Below, piece by piece: positions 50,385 to 62,457 of a stretch of 64,000 bases of DNA (its first letter is position 1; every line of letters starts with the position of its first letter). This DNA comes from Piper betle (lineage: Eukaryota; Streptophyta; Magnoliopsida; Piperales; Piperaceae): positions 186,001 through 250,000 of the forward strand of contig JAURVB010012328.1 in NCBI GenBank assembly GCA_033002965.1. The letters are read 5' to 3'. A model generated the notes under the pieces. That model did no database searches and had not been told where the DNA came from. It worked only from the letters and a program-made list of their open reading frames with translations. The translations under genes and the position numbers were made by a program.

Positions 50385-50850
50385 TGTAAAGACCCGGAAA
50401 ATAATAAATAATATATATATATATATATGTATATATTCGACGCGGTGGGATCGAACGTTGGTATCCATGAATTTATTTAAATTATTTACCTGCTACCCGG
50501 TTAATTATCAATTACCCGGTCAAGTGGAAAGTATTAGTTAACCGGTTAAGTATTTTTACCCGGTTAAGTAAACCATACCATTTAACCGTTTAAACTAGTA
50601 AAGTGAACCGTATCACTTACCCATTTACCCGGCAACGAAGTGTGTTTTCATAAACCCTAGGCCTTCTTTCATTTTATAAGGAGAAGGAGGGGGGGCGTCA
50701 TGCACATAAGCTCCTTGGACAAACGCCGGCTTCCCCATTGTTTTGGTAAGTTTCTTCCTCTCTTCTTCTTAGTTTGCATGCATACATATGATCAAAGATT
50801 ATAATACAAGATAATCATGGAAACTAAGACCTGAAATCAACAAGAAAAAG
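50385..50850 (+). repeat. 3' LTR of family A element, truncated
   Basis: It begins TGTAAAGACCC after the polypurine tract and follows the 5' LTR up to 'caacaagaaaaagg', then continues into unrelated sequence. About 2.2 kb of the LTR are missing. Confidence 0.9.
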
Positions 50851-51204
50851 GCATGTGTGTGTAGCTGTCTATATGATTTGATCATTGTCCTCTCTTCTTC
50901 GACAAGTATATCCTACAGTAGTATGGTTGATAGTAGTATGACTTCATGGTGATGTGTTAAGTGGCACCACATCTCATTGGTAGTATAGTTCACTATCAGT
51001 ATGATTGGTACCATTGGAATTGAAAGTCGAGAAGCTTGAAAATAATGTCATCCATGGCAATGCATTAAAAATAGAACATTATGGTAACTCCTTGCATGGC
51101 ATGTGTGTGTAGCTGTCTATATGATTTGATCATTGTCTATGTCCGTAGTGTGCATAACCCCTTGGTTAAATTCCGAGGACGGAATTTTCTTAAGTGGGGG
51201 AGGT
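50851..51204 (+). mobile_element. 3' internal tail of a second LTR retrotransposon (family C)
   Basis: It ends with 'ccgaggacggaattttctta' and AGTGGGGGAGG, a polypurine tract directly before the TGTACAACCCGGG LTR start. A 40-bp perfect direct repeat is at 50850-50889 and 51098-51137. No protein domain remains. Confidence 0.75.
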
Positions 51205-54050
51205 TGTACAACCCGGGTTTTTTCGCCCGATGGTTATAATTTTGGTTTGCTCATGACCTAGATCGAGTTACTTAATCATCTATTTTGCCGTGTATTTATT
51301 TATGGTATCTAGGTATGTATGAGTTGCCTGGACTTAAGCTCCTTCCACGTTCGGTACGCCTGTTTGGATGTGGAACACCCATTTTTTTTGTCGTTCATGT
51401 TTGGTCCAATTTAATCGTATATAGTTAGTTGTTAGGATTGTGTCTCTCTCATGTCTTTTATGTGTTTGATAACTTTTCAGACAGTCCTAGCCCCTTTTAG
51501 TGCAATTCCCGAGGTGGACCCAATCGCTCTAAGGTTAAACCCTAAGTTTTCGGGTTTGGAGATAACCCAAGCCATACCTCTTTCAGCTAACCCAACCCAT
51601 ACTTCTTGGCTAACCAAACCTACAAATCTATAGATATGACACCCATACCCCTATGGGTATGGCACCCATACCCCTATGGGTATGGCACCCATACCCCTAT
51701 GGGTATGGCACCCATACCCCTATGGGTATGGCACCCATACCCCTATGGGTATGGCACCCATACCCCTATGGGTATGGCACCCATACCCCTATGGTATGGC
51801 ACCCATACCTCTATAGGTATGACACCTATACCTCTATAAGTATGACACCCATAACTCTATGACATCACAAAGCCAACCCATTCCTCTTTGGGTATGGTAC
51901 CCATACCTATGACATCACCAAACCAATTCTACAAAATCCAACCATTCCCTCACCTTTCCACTCCTTCTCCCAGCCTTCTTGTCCAGTCTTTTGAGCTCTC
52001 TCTATCTTTCTTTGGCCTTCCAAGATGTTCTTCTTTCAAAGGTTAAAGGACTTGGAGTGGGAAAACTCCAAGTGACCTCCCCTTGAACCATTAAAGGTAT
52101 GTTCTTTCCCGGTTTTTATTGATGATTCTTATTTTGGTTGCTATTTCTTGTATATATGTTTTTGTTTTCATTTTAATTGTATTGTTTCCATGTAGATATT
52201 CCACTTAAAGAATTTTGAGAGATAGTTTCATGTCATTATCATGGGTAGATAAATAGTTATGATTTTTGTATATTTATGTGTCCAGATCTGCACAAGTTGA
52301 GTATAAAATTCATAAATCATGTTTTAGATGTCAGATTTGTATGATCTTAGTCTTTTTATTTTCACTCGACATAGATATACAAGTTATATGCTGAGCATGT
52401 TGACTGATTTGGCATGGAGGATCATTATAAGGTCCAAAATTGGATTAAAGGTGGCAGCTTTCAAGTTTCCACTGACATGATCACCCATTTCCCTAATTTT
52501 AATACCTTGTTATAATTTTAATTTCATAATATATCTTATGATAATATGTTAATAATGTTGTGATCTTAATATCATAAATTTACCATACTAAAATTACCTC
52601 TACTAAGGCCTGAACAAAATTAATGAAACATTGTGTGCATCTGCAGTGTTCTATGTTAACTGCCTATGTTGTGTGTTTAGTTAAATGTTTAGCTAAAATT
52701 TAGGTCACATAAAAATCTATAAAAATTACCTAATAAACCGTTAATTGTTTTATCTAACCTTGAAGATTTTAGGGCTAAAATAAATTCGTTCCAATGGTTA
52801 ATTTTTTGTAATTTTCGAGTACACATGAACTAATTTCGAAATCCTGTTTCTATTATTTGAATTGAAAAATCTGTGGAAAATATATTCATCTATGGGAAAA
52901 TTATATAATAAATTGCAAAGTTTACTAAGAATCCTAATATTGTCTATGCCAATTTTTGGAACATTTGGGTATGTATTTAATTGAGTAGAATTTTATAATT
53001 CTATCCTAATTAGGTAAATTACAAATATCACTATATTAGAAATCAAGATTAGAAAGATTACCTCGGCCCAATTACAAGGAAATTGGATTTAAAATATTAA
53101 TGGGCTAATCTTTCAAGTGTTATATAACTATTCCAATTGACTCGGGCCCATGGGCCAAAATTTTGAAGTTTGATGTACATTGACGGAGTACTACTGTTCA
53201 TAGCACATTAATCCGACATTAATTAACCTCAGTGAACATGATAATTCTTAAATTATCAGTTGTTAATATTTATAACCGACTCTTAGGGTGTCTTGAACTA
53301 GGGGTTCAAATTTCAGATTAATCGGATACTATTTAGTCTGTCTGAAAAGTTGTCTGATTAAGTCTGATTATAAAACCCTAGGTATGAAATCATGCAATAA
53401 GTAGAATTATAACCCCAAACCTTAAATTAAACTATATAATGAGGTTTAACTCATCACTAATCAAAATAAGTAAGTTAATTAACTTGTACATATTGTACAT
53501 GGGAGGACACTTTGCCTCATCTTGTGTGCCAGTGTAATTCGATTATGATCCGAATTCCATCTCCTGTTAGGTACAAGGGTTGAGCTCATCGATTTAGGAT
53601 GCAGGGCTCCACCCACCCAGGTCTGCAGAACTCTCTTGTTTCACCATTATGTTTGGCTCTTGAGTGTCATCTTTAATCGTGTTTTAAATGATAGGATGGT
53701 GTCGATGACACTTTTATTGGATTCCTCCGATATCGGGCTATTTAGTCGCATTTTATCATATGTTTAATAAAACTACAAGGATGAGATCCCTTGTTGGTTT
53801 TCGAACTGAAGGTCCAGACATGTATGACACAAGGCTCTTCCCTAAGCCTATTATATAAGTAGGTACATTTTTACGAATTTCATGAATAAGAGAATGAGTG
53901 GTAAGGAGAAATGCAAATTTCACTAGTAATGCTTCAACCCTTAAGTGGTGCAATATATGTAGGGTACTGTGATTGCAACGTGTTTCTGGAAATTGAGGCA
54001 CATTGGTTCCGAGCCACATGGGTACTATGACAGGTGATATTTGGTAGATG
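51205..54050 (+). mobile_element. Family C LTR, right end missing
   Basis: The start TGTACAACCCGGGTTTT follows a polypurine tract, so this is a 3' LTR. It contains the palindromic minisatellite at 51635-51860 and a right half similar to families B and C elsewhere (53640-53860 has 'gatcccttgttggttttcga'). It breaks off at 54050 against an inverted family A LTR. By comparison with family B, about 480 bp of its end are missing. Confidence 0.78.
51635..51860. repeat. 23-bp palindromic minisatellite
   Basis: Six perfect 23-bp units, one shortened unit and about three degenerate ones. Each unit contains CCATACCC-CTAT-GGGTATGG, an 8-bp perfect inverted repeat around a 4-base loop. Because 23 is not a multiple of 3 all frames stay open, but this is not a protein gene. 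Confidence 0.95.
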
Positions 54051-54479
54051 TGTAATGACCCACCTGAACTGGACCGGGTGTTACCTAAAATATAATTGAT
54101 GTAACAATAACATTCTAGAACATGATTCATAATACAACAAATAAGTCTAGTAGTTTATAACTCATAAAAAGAAATCATGTTCTGATAGCATATGACAATA
54201 TAAAAAATAACCATCCCACAGTCTCAGACTGTTTCCTATAGCCACATTTATAACACAAGAAAAATAAAAGTAAGTCCAGTTTATTATCGATTCACCATAC
54301 CTAGGTTGGTAAAAGAAGCACCAACCACACTTCTATTCTTCAGTCCAAAGCTGCTCACTTGCGGAGGCAATTCCGTGTTAGTTGTAAAACCACTAAGACG
54401 CATAATTAAATGAAACAAGTCAATATAATCCCTATTATCATTTCACTTATTATTATTATTATTACACAAGTAAAGAGTA

Positions 54480-55010
54480 ATTATCCCTCAGGTCATTCTG
54501 GGATTAGTAATTTGTCTCCCATCTCATTCTAAGAGTAGGTAGTCCCCCAATTCATTTTGAGGTTAAAAATCGTCTCCCAGCTCATTCTGAGATTAGGTGG
54601 TCCTCCAAATCATTTTATGGTTAGTCATGGTCTCCCAGTTCATTCTGAGATTAAAAATTGTCTCTCATCTCATTCTGAGATTAGAAAACGTCTCTCATCT
54701 CATTCTGAAATTAGGTGGTCTCCCAATTCATTTTGAGATTAGTCATGGTCTCCCAGTTCATTCTGAGATTAGAATATTGTCTCCCAGCTCATTTTGAGAT
54801 TAAGTGGTCCCCCAATTTATTTTGAGGTTAGTCATGGTCTCCAAGTTTAATCTTAGATTAAAAATTGTCTCCTAGCTCATTCTGAGATTAGAAAATGTCT
54901 TCGAGCTCATTCTAAGATTAGGTGGTCTCCCAATTCATTTTGAGATTAGTCATGGTCCCCCAATTCATTTTGAGGTTAAAAATCATCTCCCAGCTCATTC
55001 TGAGATTAGT
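54480..55010. repeat. 28-30-bp minisatellite in A LTR (54-kb copy)
   Basis: About 18 imperfect copies with 'tctcccagctcattctgag' cores, same orientation as 12551-12905. Confidence 0.9.
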
Positions 55011-55172
55011 GCCGACAAAGGCTGCTAATTTGGGAAAATACAACATTTCATATTGTTATACTAGTTTGTGAAAATATAACATTTCAAATAATTATACGGA
55101 CAATACAACATTTTAATTAAATATACAGACAATATAACATTTCAAATAATTATATGAACACACATATTAATT

Positions 55173-55505
55173 TAAAGGTGCGGCCTCGTGTCAGACTGAG
55201 TTAATTCCTTGACCCCGATTGCGTTACAGCGCATGGTGGTCGAATCTGGGCTGAGGCTGACTAGGGCTAGCAACAAGGGAAAGTACAACATTTCAAATGA
55301 TTATACGGACAATACAACATTTCAATTAATTATAAGCACATACATAGTAACACACATGGTAATTTTAAAGGTGCGGCCCCGTGTCGGACTGAGTCAATTC
55401 CTTGACCCCGATTGCGTTACAACGCATGGTGGTCGAATCTGGGCTAAGGCCGACCAGGGCTGCCAACAAGGGAAAGTACAATATTTCAAATGATTATACG
55501 GACCT
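55173..55505. repeat. 193-bp tandem duplication inside A LTR
   Basis: The segment from 'taaaggtgcggcc' through 'caacatttcaaatgattatac' occurs twice with a 193-bp offset (55173 and 55366). The copy at 13060-13200 has it once. Confidence 0.85.
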
Positions 55506-55615
55506 AGATATTTTAAACTCGCAGCTGCGACCAACGATCCTAATCTGAACAAGAATATAAAATTATACATAAGTATAATTTTATTTGATTAGAAATTCAT
55601 GCAACTAAATATCTA

Positions 55616-55649
<34 letters not shown>

Positions 55650-55652
55650 ATA
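55616..55652. repeat. (TA)n(TG)n microsatellite
   Basis: TA run followed by TG run, at the position of the pure TA run in the 13-kb copy. Confidence 0.95.
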
Positions 55653-56728
55653 ATTATTAAAATTTTGACAACATATCATGTCACAATTCAAAAAAATATT
55701 AAATATTAAATTCTCAACAAATCTAGTGAGATAATTAATTATTCATGTGATATAATCATTTAAGTCTTACTTTACATTTTAAATTAATTATCTAAATCAT
55801 AATTAATACTTAATAGTTGAAAAAATAATTATTACTAACAAACAAGTATTTAATTTTCCTTTGCGATGATGGTTACTTAACCCCAATCTTGATGATTTAG
55901 TTTACGGTTACAATTTTTCTAATCGCTACTATTATTTATAGCAATTTCATTAATTAAGTTGATCGATTAAATTATTGAAAATGATTTGTATTATTCAAAA
56001 ATTTTATTAATACAATTATTTTAAATTATTCGACTCAATAAAGTTTCAAACTTTATTTATTTTCATTTTGTTATTTAGGCTCGACGCGAGTGATTGCTAC
56101 CTGACTATTGCCGGATTTCTTCCTCCACTGCTGTCGCCCTTGTTTTTGCCGCCGTCTTCTGTTTATGGTCATTTACCACCCCAGGCCGACATCCACACAC
56201 GTGAGATCGACCCTACATTAATCAACAAAGAGAGTAGGATCATCTTTTGATGTCGGAACGACCCTCGCCACCGATTCCTGGCGACCTTGCCTGTGCTTCC
56301 CCATCTCGCCGAAAAAGGGGACTCGTCGGCCGAATTAAAGTTTAATTTTTGTTTAGTTTCTTTCTTGTTGATTTTAAACTTTAATCCTCACGATTATAAA
56401 GCTTATTATCAAATTAAAATATGCATGCAAGAAAATTAAGAAGAGGGAGTTAGGAAGAATACCTAAGCAAGGAAGAAGACATGCTGACAAGGAAGAGGAG
56501 AAGAGAATGCGAATGAAGGCTAGGGTGGAGGACGTCCTTTATAAAATGAAATGACGACTAGGGTTTGTGGAATCACACCAACACCCGTATTTTATTTCTT
56601 TAACCGGGTAAAGAATAAAATATTTAATCGGCTAGAGAATATAATATAATTGATATTAATTCTCTAACGTTCGATCCTTCCTTGCCTGAGTCGAATATAT
56701 TAAAATTTTGTTTTCCACGGTCTTTACA

Positions 56729-59068
56729 TTGGGTTTGGGACCGACACCGACCTCCGCCATGGCCATGATCTCAGCCCGCGACTCACACTTGCACAACAGA
56801 GTGTTTGGTCATTTCTGGTTGTTTTCTGGTAAGCGATTGGCCGGACACCACCGATCGTCAGACCATATGTTCATCTCATTGACGCAGACATTTTGTGACC
56901 ACCCACTACCTCCGTCGTTGCCACGATACTCACCGGCACTGTCGCCACACCCTTGCGGCAATACCGCTACTTCCTGGCCGTTTTCTGACCAACCAACCGC
57001 CGGACCTTGCTGATTGCCACCACCATGATGTTTTCCATCCTCCCCTCCGTCGATCCCAACCAGCGACAGCCTCCACCACGCTGTCGTTGCCGTTTGCACG
57101 ATGGGCACCGACTCACCCATTTGCCCACGTTGTGTCCAGCTGCAGGTGTTCGCGTCTGATTGCCCGCAATTATGTCTGCTTGATCATGCTTGAGTCGCAC
57201 AGTCAAAGCCTGTGTCCATGTCCATCAGCCTGACCAGCCCAGCCAACCCAACCCAATAGTTTATTTAACCTAGACCAAGTTGACTCGGCCCAACTCGGTT
57301 CGGTTCAGCTCAGTTGACCCCAATCAATTCATTTTCATACTGTTTTCGTCATTTCTTACACAGTTTTCGGCAATTTAAGAACCTCTATGTTAGTTTTAAT
57401 ACATATTCACATGATTTAATATTATTGGATATTATAATTATTTTTATTTATTTATTATTTATTTATTTATTTATTTTTCTTTCATTCATTATTATTTATT
57501 TATTTTTATTTATATGTTTATCATATATGATGAATGTTTTCATGATTATTTCTTATTATTAATATTATATTAACTTATGAATATTAGTCTTCTTATGTTT
57601 ACTAAATTGTATATATTTATTTATTTATTTGTTCGTTATGTGTATATTATTATTTATTTGTATTTAATTATGTATTATTGTATTAAATGACTATGATATT
57701 ATTAATATTCATGATTAATAAGTATTAATTAATTATTTATTTATTTATTATATTATATATATATTATATATATATATGTTTTTATTGATATGTTTACTAA
57801 CACGAGTATATGTTGATATCTACTCGTGTTTACCCGTATATTTATATCGTATGATTATATTATTATTTTATGATTAAAGTATTGTTCTTATTTATGTATT
57901 TATTATTTATCTAATTATCTATGAGCGCATTTTCTTGTGTTATTTATTTATTATTATTATGTCTCGATTTTTGTGCCACATGATTAGTTATAGGTATGTT
58001 AGCATTGTTTTCTTTATTTGGATGTATTGATGATATGAGCACACACCATGAGCATGCATTATATAGAGATGTTAATATTTTACTTAGTTGTTTGTTCCGA
58101 TGTATGTTTCAGAGTCCAAGCCATAGATGTGCAAATACCCGTGGAGCTTAGACCATAGGTCTGTAGGACTCTCCCTCTCTGCTTGACTCCTTGCATATCG
58201 AGTTTAATCCTATTTTATATGTAGGACGGCATCGGCGGTGTTTTATTGCATCCCACAAATATTGAGTCATTTAGCGGTATTTTCTATGCTTGTTTAATAA
58301 AACTATAAGGATGAGGTCCCTTGTTGGTTTTTGAACTAAAGCTCATGAAATGTATGATACAAACCTCTTCCCTAAGCCTATTATATAAGTACACGCATTT
58401 CTACGGATTTCACAAATAAGAGAATGAGTGGTACATAGATATGTATGGACCACACTAGTACTCCTTCAAACCCTAAAGTAGTGTGGTGTATGAGGGTGCT
58501 ACGTAATGCAGCACATTTCCAGAATTTGTGGCACTAATTTAACTGTTCCTTTTTTCCATTCAAGTACCGTGGTGGGTGATATGGAAGATGAGGAAAGTAA
58601 GCGTTGTATGTATGAATATAATTATGAGCCATGCATATAAGCTGACACTTGTTTAAGTATGTTTGCTTACCGCCCAATGTGAGGCAATCTTAAAGTTTCA
58701 TAAGTTTTCATGGGTAATGGAATACCCATTTACCAATTTGTATTAGTTATTTTAAGGACCAGTAACATTCGTTACTCACAGTTTTTATATAATATATGTT
58801 GGTCTTAAAATCTTGAGTCGACTCTTGTAGGAGGACAGATCAACGCTACATACACTTGAGCTCAATGTAGTTATTTACTTTCTTACTTTTATTTATGTAC
58901 GATGTGTTTTGACGTGTGTTTAACGGTGTCTTCCATTCTCGTGATACCAAGAAGGTTGTTTCAATATATTTTATCGATCGAGTTGTACCGACCGATAACT
59001 TTAAACATAACTCGACTCGATCACAAAATTTCTGATTCGGTTATTAAGTGAATCGAAATTGGGGTGTT
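56729..59068 (+). mobile_element. Family B LTR, missing its first ~600 bp
   Basis: It aligns in order with 61500-63768: GC-rich block, (TTTA)-rich stretch (57420-57960), the 'ttgttggttttcgaac'-like phrase and the end GGGGTGTTTCA. No primer-binding site follows, so it is a 3' LTR or a solo LTR remnant. The long open frames near 56708-57233 are in the GC-rich block and have no domain. Confidence 0.8.
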
Positions 59069-60352
59069 TCAAGTACCCTTTTTAAGATTATATGCACGAC
59101 TATATAATAACAATAAGAATTGATCTGTTCATGCATGTGCAATACTACTAAATTATTTATGTAATAGGCTAATAATTAGAAATATTAACACATAGCACAT
59201 ATAACAACAATAATTTGGATTTAATCTCATTCTACAATACTATAAATATCTAAATACAACTAATTATATACTTACCTAATTGACTTGTTACTCCACACAA
59301 TTCTACCTACTAAATTCACTGTGCATAATACATCTAAACGAATTATTATTATTATTGATTAACCAAACACTAGCAAAAGCTGGCATTTTAATTGATCTTC
59401 ACTAAGAAAGACAAACAGGAACATCCAAGACAAAAGCATCGATAAGGAGATGCATGCACCAAAACGACGACAACACCATGCTCATTCCTATTAGAAGGGT
59501 ATGAAAAACACACTAAAAAAACATTTGATTTATTCAATAGGCACAAATACCAAATCTAAGCATATCAAAGATGTTATTTATGTATTAAACATTAAAATAA
59601 ATATCCTATATGTAAGAAATATGATGAACAAGGAAGGAAAATAAATATAAGAACTTACGGAGAAAAAAAACTCCGAAAAATGAAAACAGTGGAGAGAAAA
59701 AGCAAGTTTGAGAGATTATAAAGAGGAAGGAGAGGGAAGATACGAAGAACTTAATACTGGACTCCCTCCCTAAAAACTCTCCAATTTCCCACGGTGAATC
59801 AAGAATAGGAAAAATATAGTGTTATTTACCAGGAAACTTTCTCTTATCCTAAAGGCTAGCCACAAAGTTTGACCCAAACCTCCCACACCCACTAGTTCTC
59901 GCCCAAAACAAAACCCATTAAATAAAAATAAAAACAATTAAAATTCTTGGATTTGACAATATTGTGAGATCCCTCAACTTAGTTCTACAGCTAATACCAA
60001 CTGTGGTAAAATCTTGTTCATAAGTGGGAATGAACTATGAATCTTTAACTTAATTAATTACTTTTGAAGAGATCACTTATGCCCATTAGTTTGCACTTAA
60101 ACTGGGTAGTTATAAATGAAATCAAAGAAACCTAGTTTCGTGTTAGATAGTAGGTTGGATTGGGACGTTGGCTAGATTATTGGTCATGGGGCCAAGGAAA
60201 GACATGGGTTGTAGCCAATGACGGGCCAAGTGTAGGAATTACGAGTACAAAATTTTCTAAGGTGAGTTGATTATGAGATCCCTCAACTCAGTCCTTCATT
60301 TATTACCTACTGAAGTAAGATCTTGTTTATACATAGGAATACATTATAGATG
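59069..60352. other. Spacer with a diverged direct repeat
   Basis: No gene is recognised. Two ~85-bp related segments, both starting 'gagatccctcaact' (59972 and 60274), share 'gtaa(a/g)atcttgtt.ata...gggaat'. The second runs to the edge of the next LTR fragment. Confidence 0.5.
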
Positions 60353-60918
60353 TAACACCCTGATTTCGGTTCACCCAAGAATCGAATTAGAAATGTAATG
60401 ATTGAGTCGAGTCACGTTTAAAGTTGTTGGTCAATAAGACTTGATTGATACAATAGATTGAAACAACCTTCTTGGTGTCATGAGAATGGAAGAACTGTTA
60501 AATACACATCAAAACATGTCGAATATATATAAAAGTAAGAAAGTAAATGAATGCGCTGAGCTCAAATGTGTGTAACATTTATCTATCCTCCCACTGAAGT
60601 CGACTCAAGATTTTCAAGACCTACATATATGATATGATTAACGTAGGTAACGAATATTACTGGTTCGAAAAATAACTAATACAAAGTTGTGAAACTTGTG
60701 TAACAAATGTGTGTAACATTTATCTGTCCTCTCACCGAAGTCGACTCAGGTATTCCATTTCCCATGGAAACTTATGAAACTTCAAATTGCCTCACACCGC
60801 ACAGTAAGCAAACATACTTAAACAAATGCCAACTCGCATGCATGGCTCACAATCATATTCATATATGCAACGCTTACACCCTCACATCCTCCATATTACA
60901 CCCACCACGGTGCTCGAG
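60353..60918 (-). mobile_element. Family B LTR 3'-end fragment, interrupted
   Basis: It begins TGTAACACCCTGATTTCGG, the reverse of the family B end, and is cut at 60918 by the forward LTR. The remainder, if present, lies beyond the window. Confidence 0.75.
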
Positions 60919-62403
60919 TATAAAACCCTAGTTTTGGCCTAAGGTTTTACCCGTTTGTAGGTTGCCCGGTTCAAGAAAATCTCGAGTCAGTTTGAGCGAG
61001 TTCGAGCTCAACTAATTTTAAGAATATGAGTATGGGGCTCAGATGGCCATATGAGCATATTATGATGGTTGAATATGCCCGACATGTAGATGATAAGAGC
61101 ATGAGTTAGTAGTGTATATGTGAGGTATATAGATAATTTGTATGAGTTAGTCATAGTTTTAGGCTATTCCAGTGTTTAGTGTCAACTTTGGATTTTTTGG
61201 GTATTTCATTTGCATCCAGCATAGGAATTTTGGATCATCGGATTGTGCCCCCGTGGGCCTAGCTTGATTGAGTTCAGGGTTCAAGGCTCATTTAGCTGTC
61301 TTGCATCGATTCCCGCCTATAGAATTACTTTTAAGACTCAAGTCAGTTTCAACTTTGGATGGTATCAATTTGAGCTTTCCGTCCAAATGTATATTGCATA
61401 TACCTATAGGTGGACCCTACTAGGCCACAAGTTGTCGAATGTCCAGATCGTGCCACTTGCTAATATCTGAGCACTACACTCAACCCTAGCTCCTCCCATT
61501 TATTTCCAATGATGTCCCTCGATTTTGGATGTTTTTCACTTTAACGCCATCACCACTTTGGCTGGCCGCTGGTGACTCTTCACCTCAACCCCGGCCACCG
61601 TACTGGCACCCCTATGACTACCTCGCAATTGGCTTTTTATCCATATGCTTCATGACCACTGGCGCCGCTGCAATTGCAGCCAATGACAAAGTTCTTGAAG
61701 TTGGTTTCCTCATCACATGGGCCGTCGATCCCCACCAGCGGCAATGGGCACCGCCACCCCCGATCTTGCCCGTGTTTGTGTCCACACCGTTGCGTCTACT
61801 TCCACATCTGTCTACCCGATCTTGTTAACTAGCTTGCCAACCCATGTCTAAGTCTGTCGGTCCAATTCATCTCCGCCCAGTCAACCCAACCCATTTTCCA
61901 GTTAACCCAAACCAGGTTGGTTCAGCCCATTTAGTTTGGTCTGGTTCAGCTTAGTTCGGTCTGATTCGGCTCATTTTCGGATTGTTTTCGTCCATTCATG
62001 CACCGTTATCGGTAATTCGAGAACCTCAATGTTAGTTGTGATGCATATTCACATGATTTAGCATGATTGGATGTTATGATTATTTTTCTTTATTTATTTA
62101 ATTACATATTTATTTATTCATTATTATTTATTTATTTTTATTTATATGTTTATCATATATGATCAATGTTTACATGATTATTTCTTATTATTAATATTAT
62201 ATTTAGTCATGAATATTAGTTTTATTATGTTTACTAAATTGTATAGATTTATTTATTTATTTATTTATTTGTTCGTTATGTGTATGTTAATATTTATTTG
62301 TATTTAATTATGTTTTCTTGTATTGTATGACTATGATATTATTAATATTCTTGATCAATGAATATTAACTAATTATTTGCTTATTTATTTATTTATTAAA
62401 TAT

Positions 62404-62457
<54 letters not shown>

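Larger units (their letters stand above)
43963..50850 (+). mobile_element. Family A Ty3/gypsy retrotransposon (chromodomain, Tekay/Del-like), defective
   Basis: 5' LTR 43963-46637, primer-binding site, gag and pol remnants, polypurine tract (AAGTTGGGGAGAT, 50372-50384) and the first ~466 bp of the 3' LTR. The order RT-RNase H-integrase-chromodomain, the long LTRs and the Met primer-binding site fit the Tekay/Del lineage. The first ~465 bp of the two LTRs differ by roughly five substitutions plus microsatellite length by eye, so the insertion is recent compared with its neighbours. The coding region already has an internal deletion, stops and frameshifts. The 3' LTR stops abruptly at about 50850, so no target duplication can be checked (left flank ATTTG). 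Confidence 0.92.
54051..56728 (-). mobile_element. Family A LTR, full length, no target duplication
   Basis: 2,678 bp from TGTAATGACCC to GGTCTTTACA, so both LTR ends are present. The flanking 5-mers are AGATG (left) and TTGGG (right), which do not match. The left neighbour is a family C LTR and the right neighbour is the middle of a family B LTR, so the flanks come from different elements. It carries the 28-30-bp minisatellite, a 193-bp tandem duplication and a GC-rich remnant that is much shorter than in 12545-15099. Confidence 0.88.

Noticed and set aside
51606..51862. Open frames across repeated MGMAPIPLW-like peptides
   Set aside because: They are a product of the 23-bp minisatellite, which is open in all three frames.
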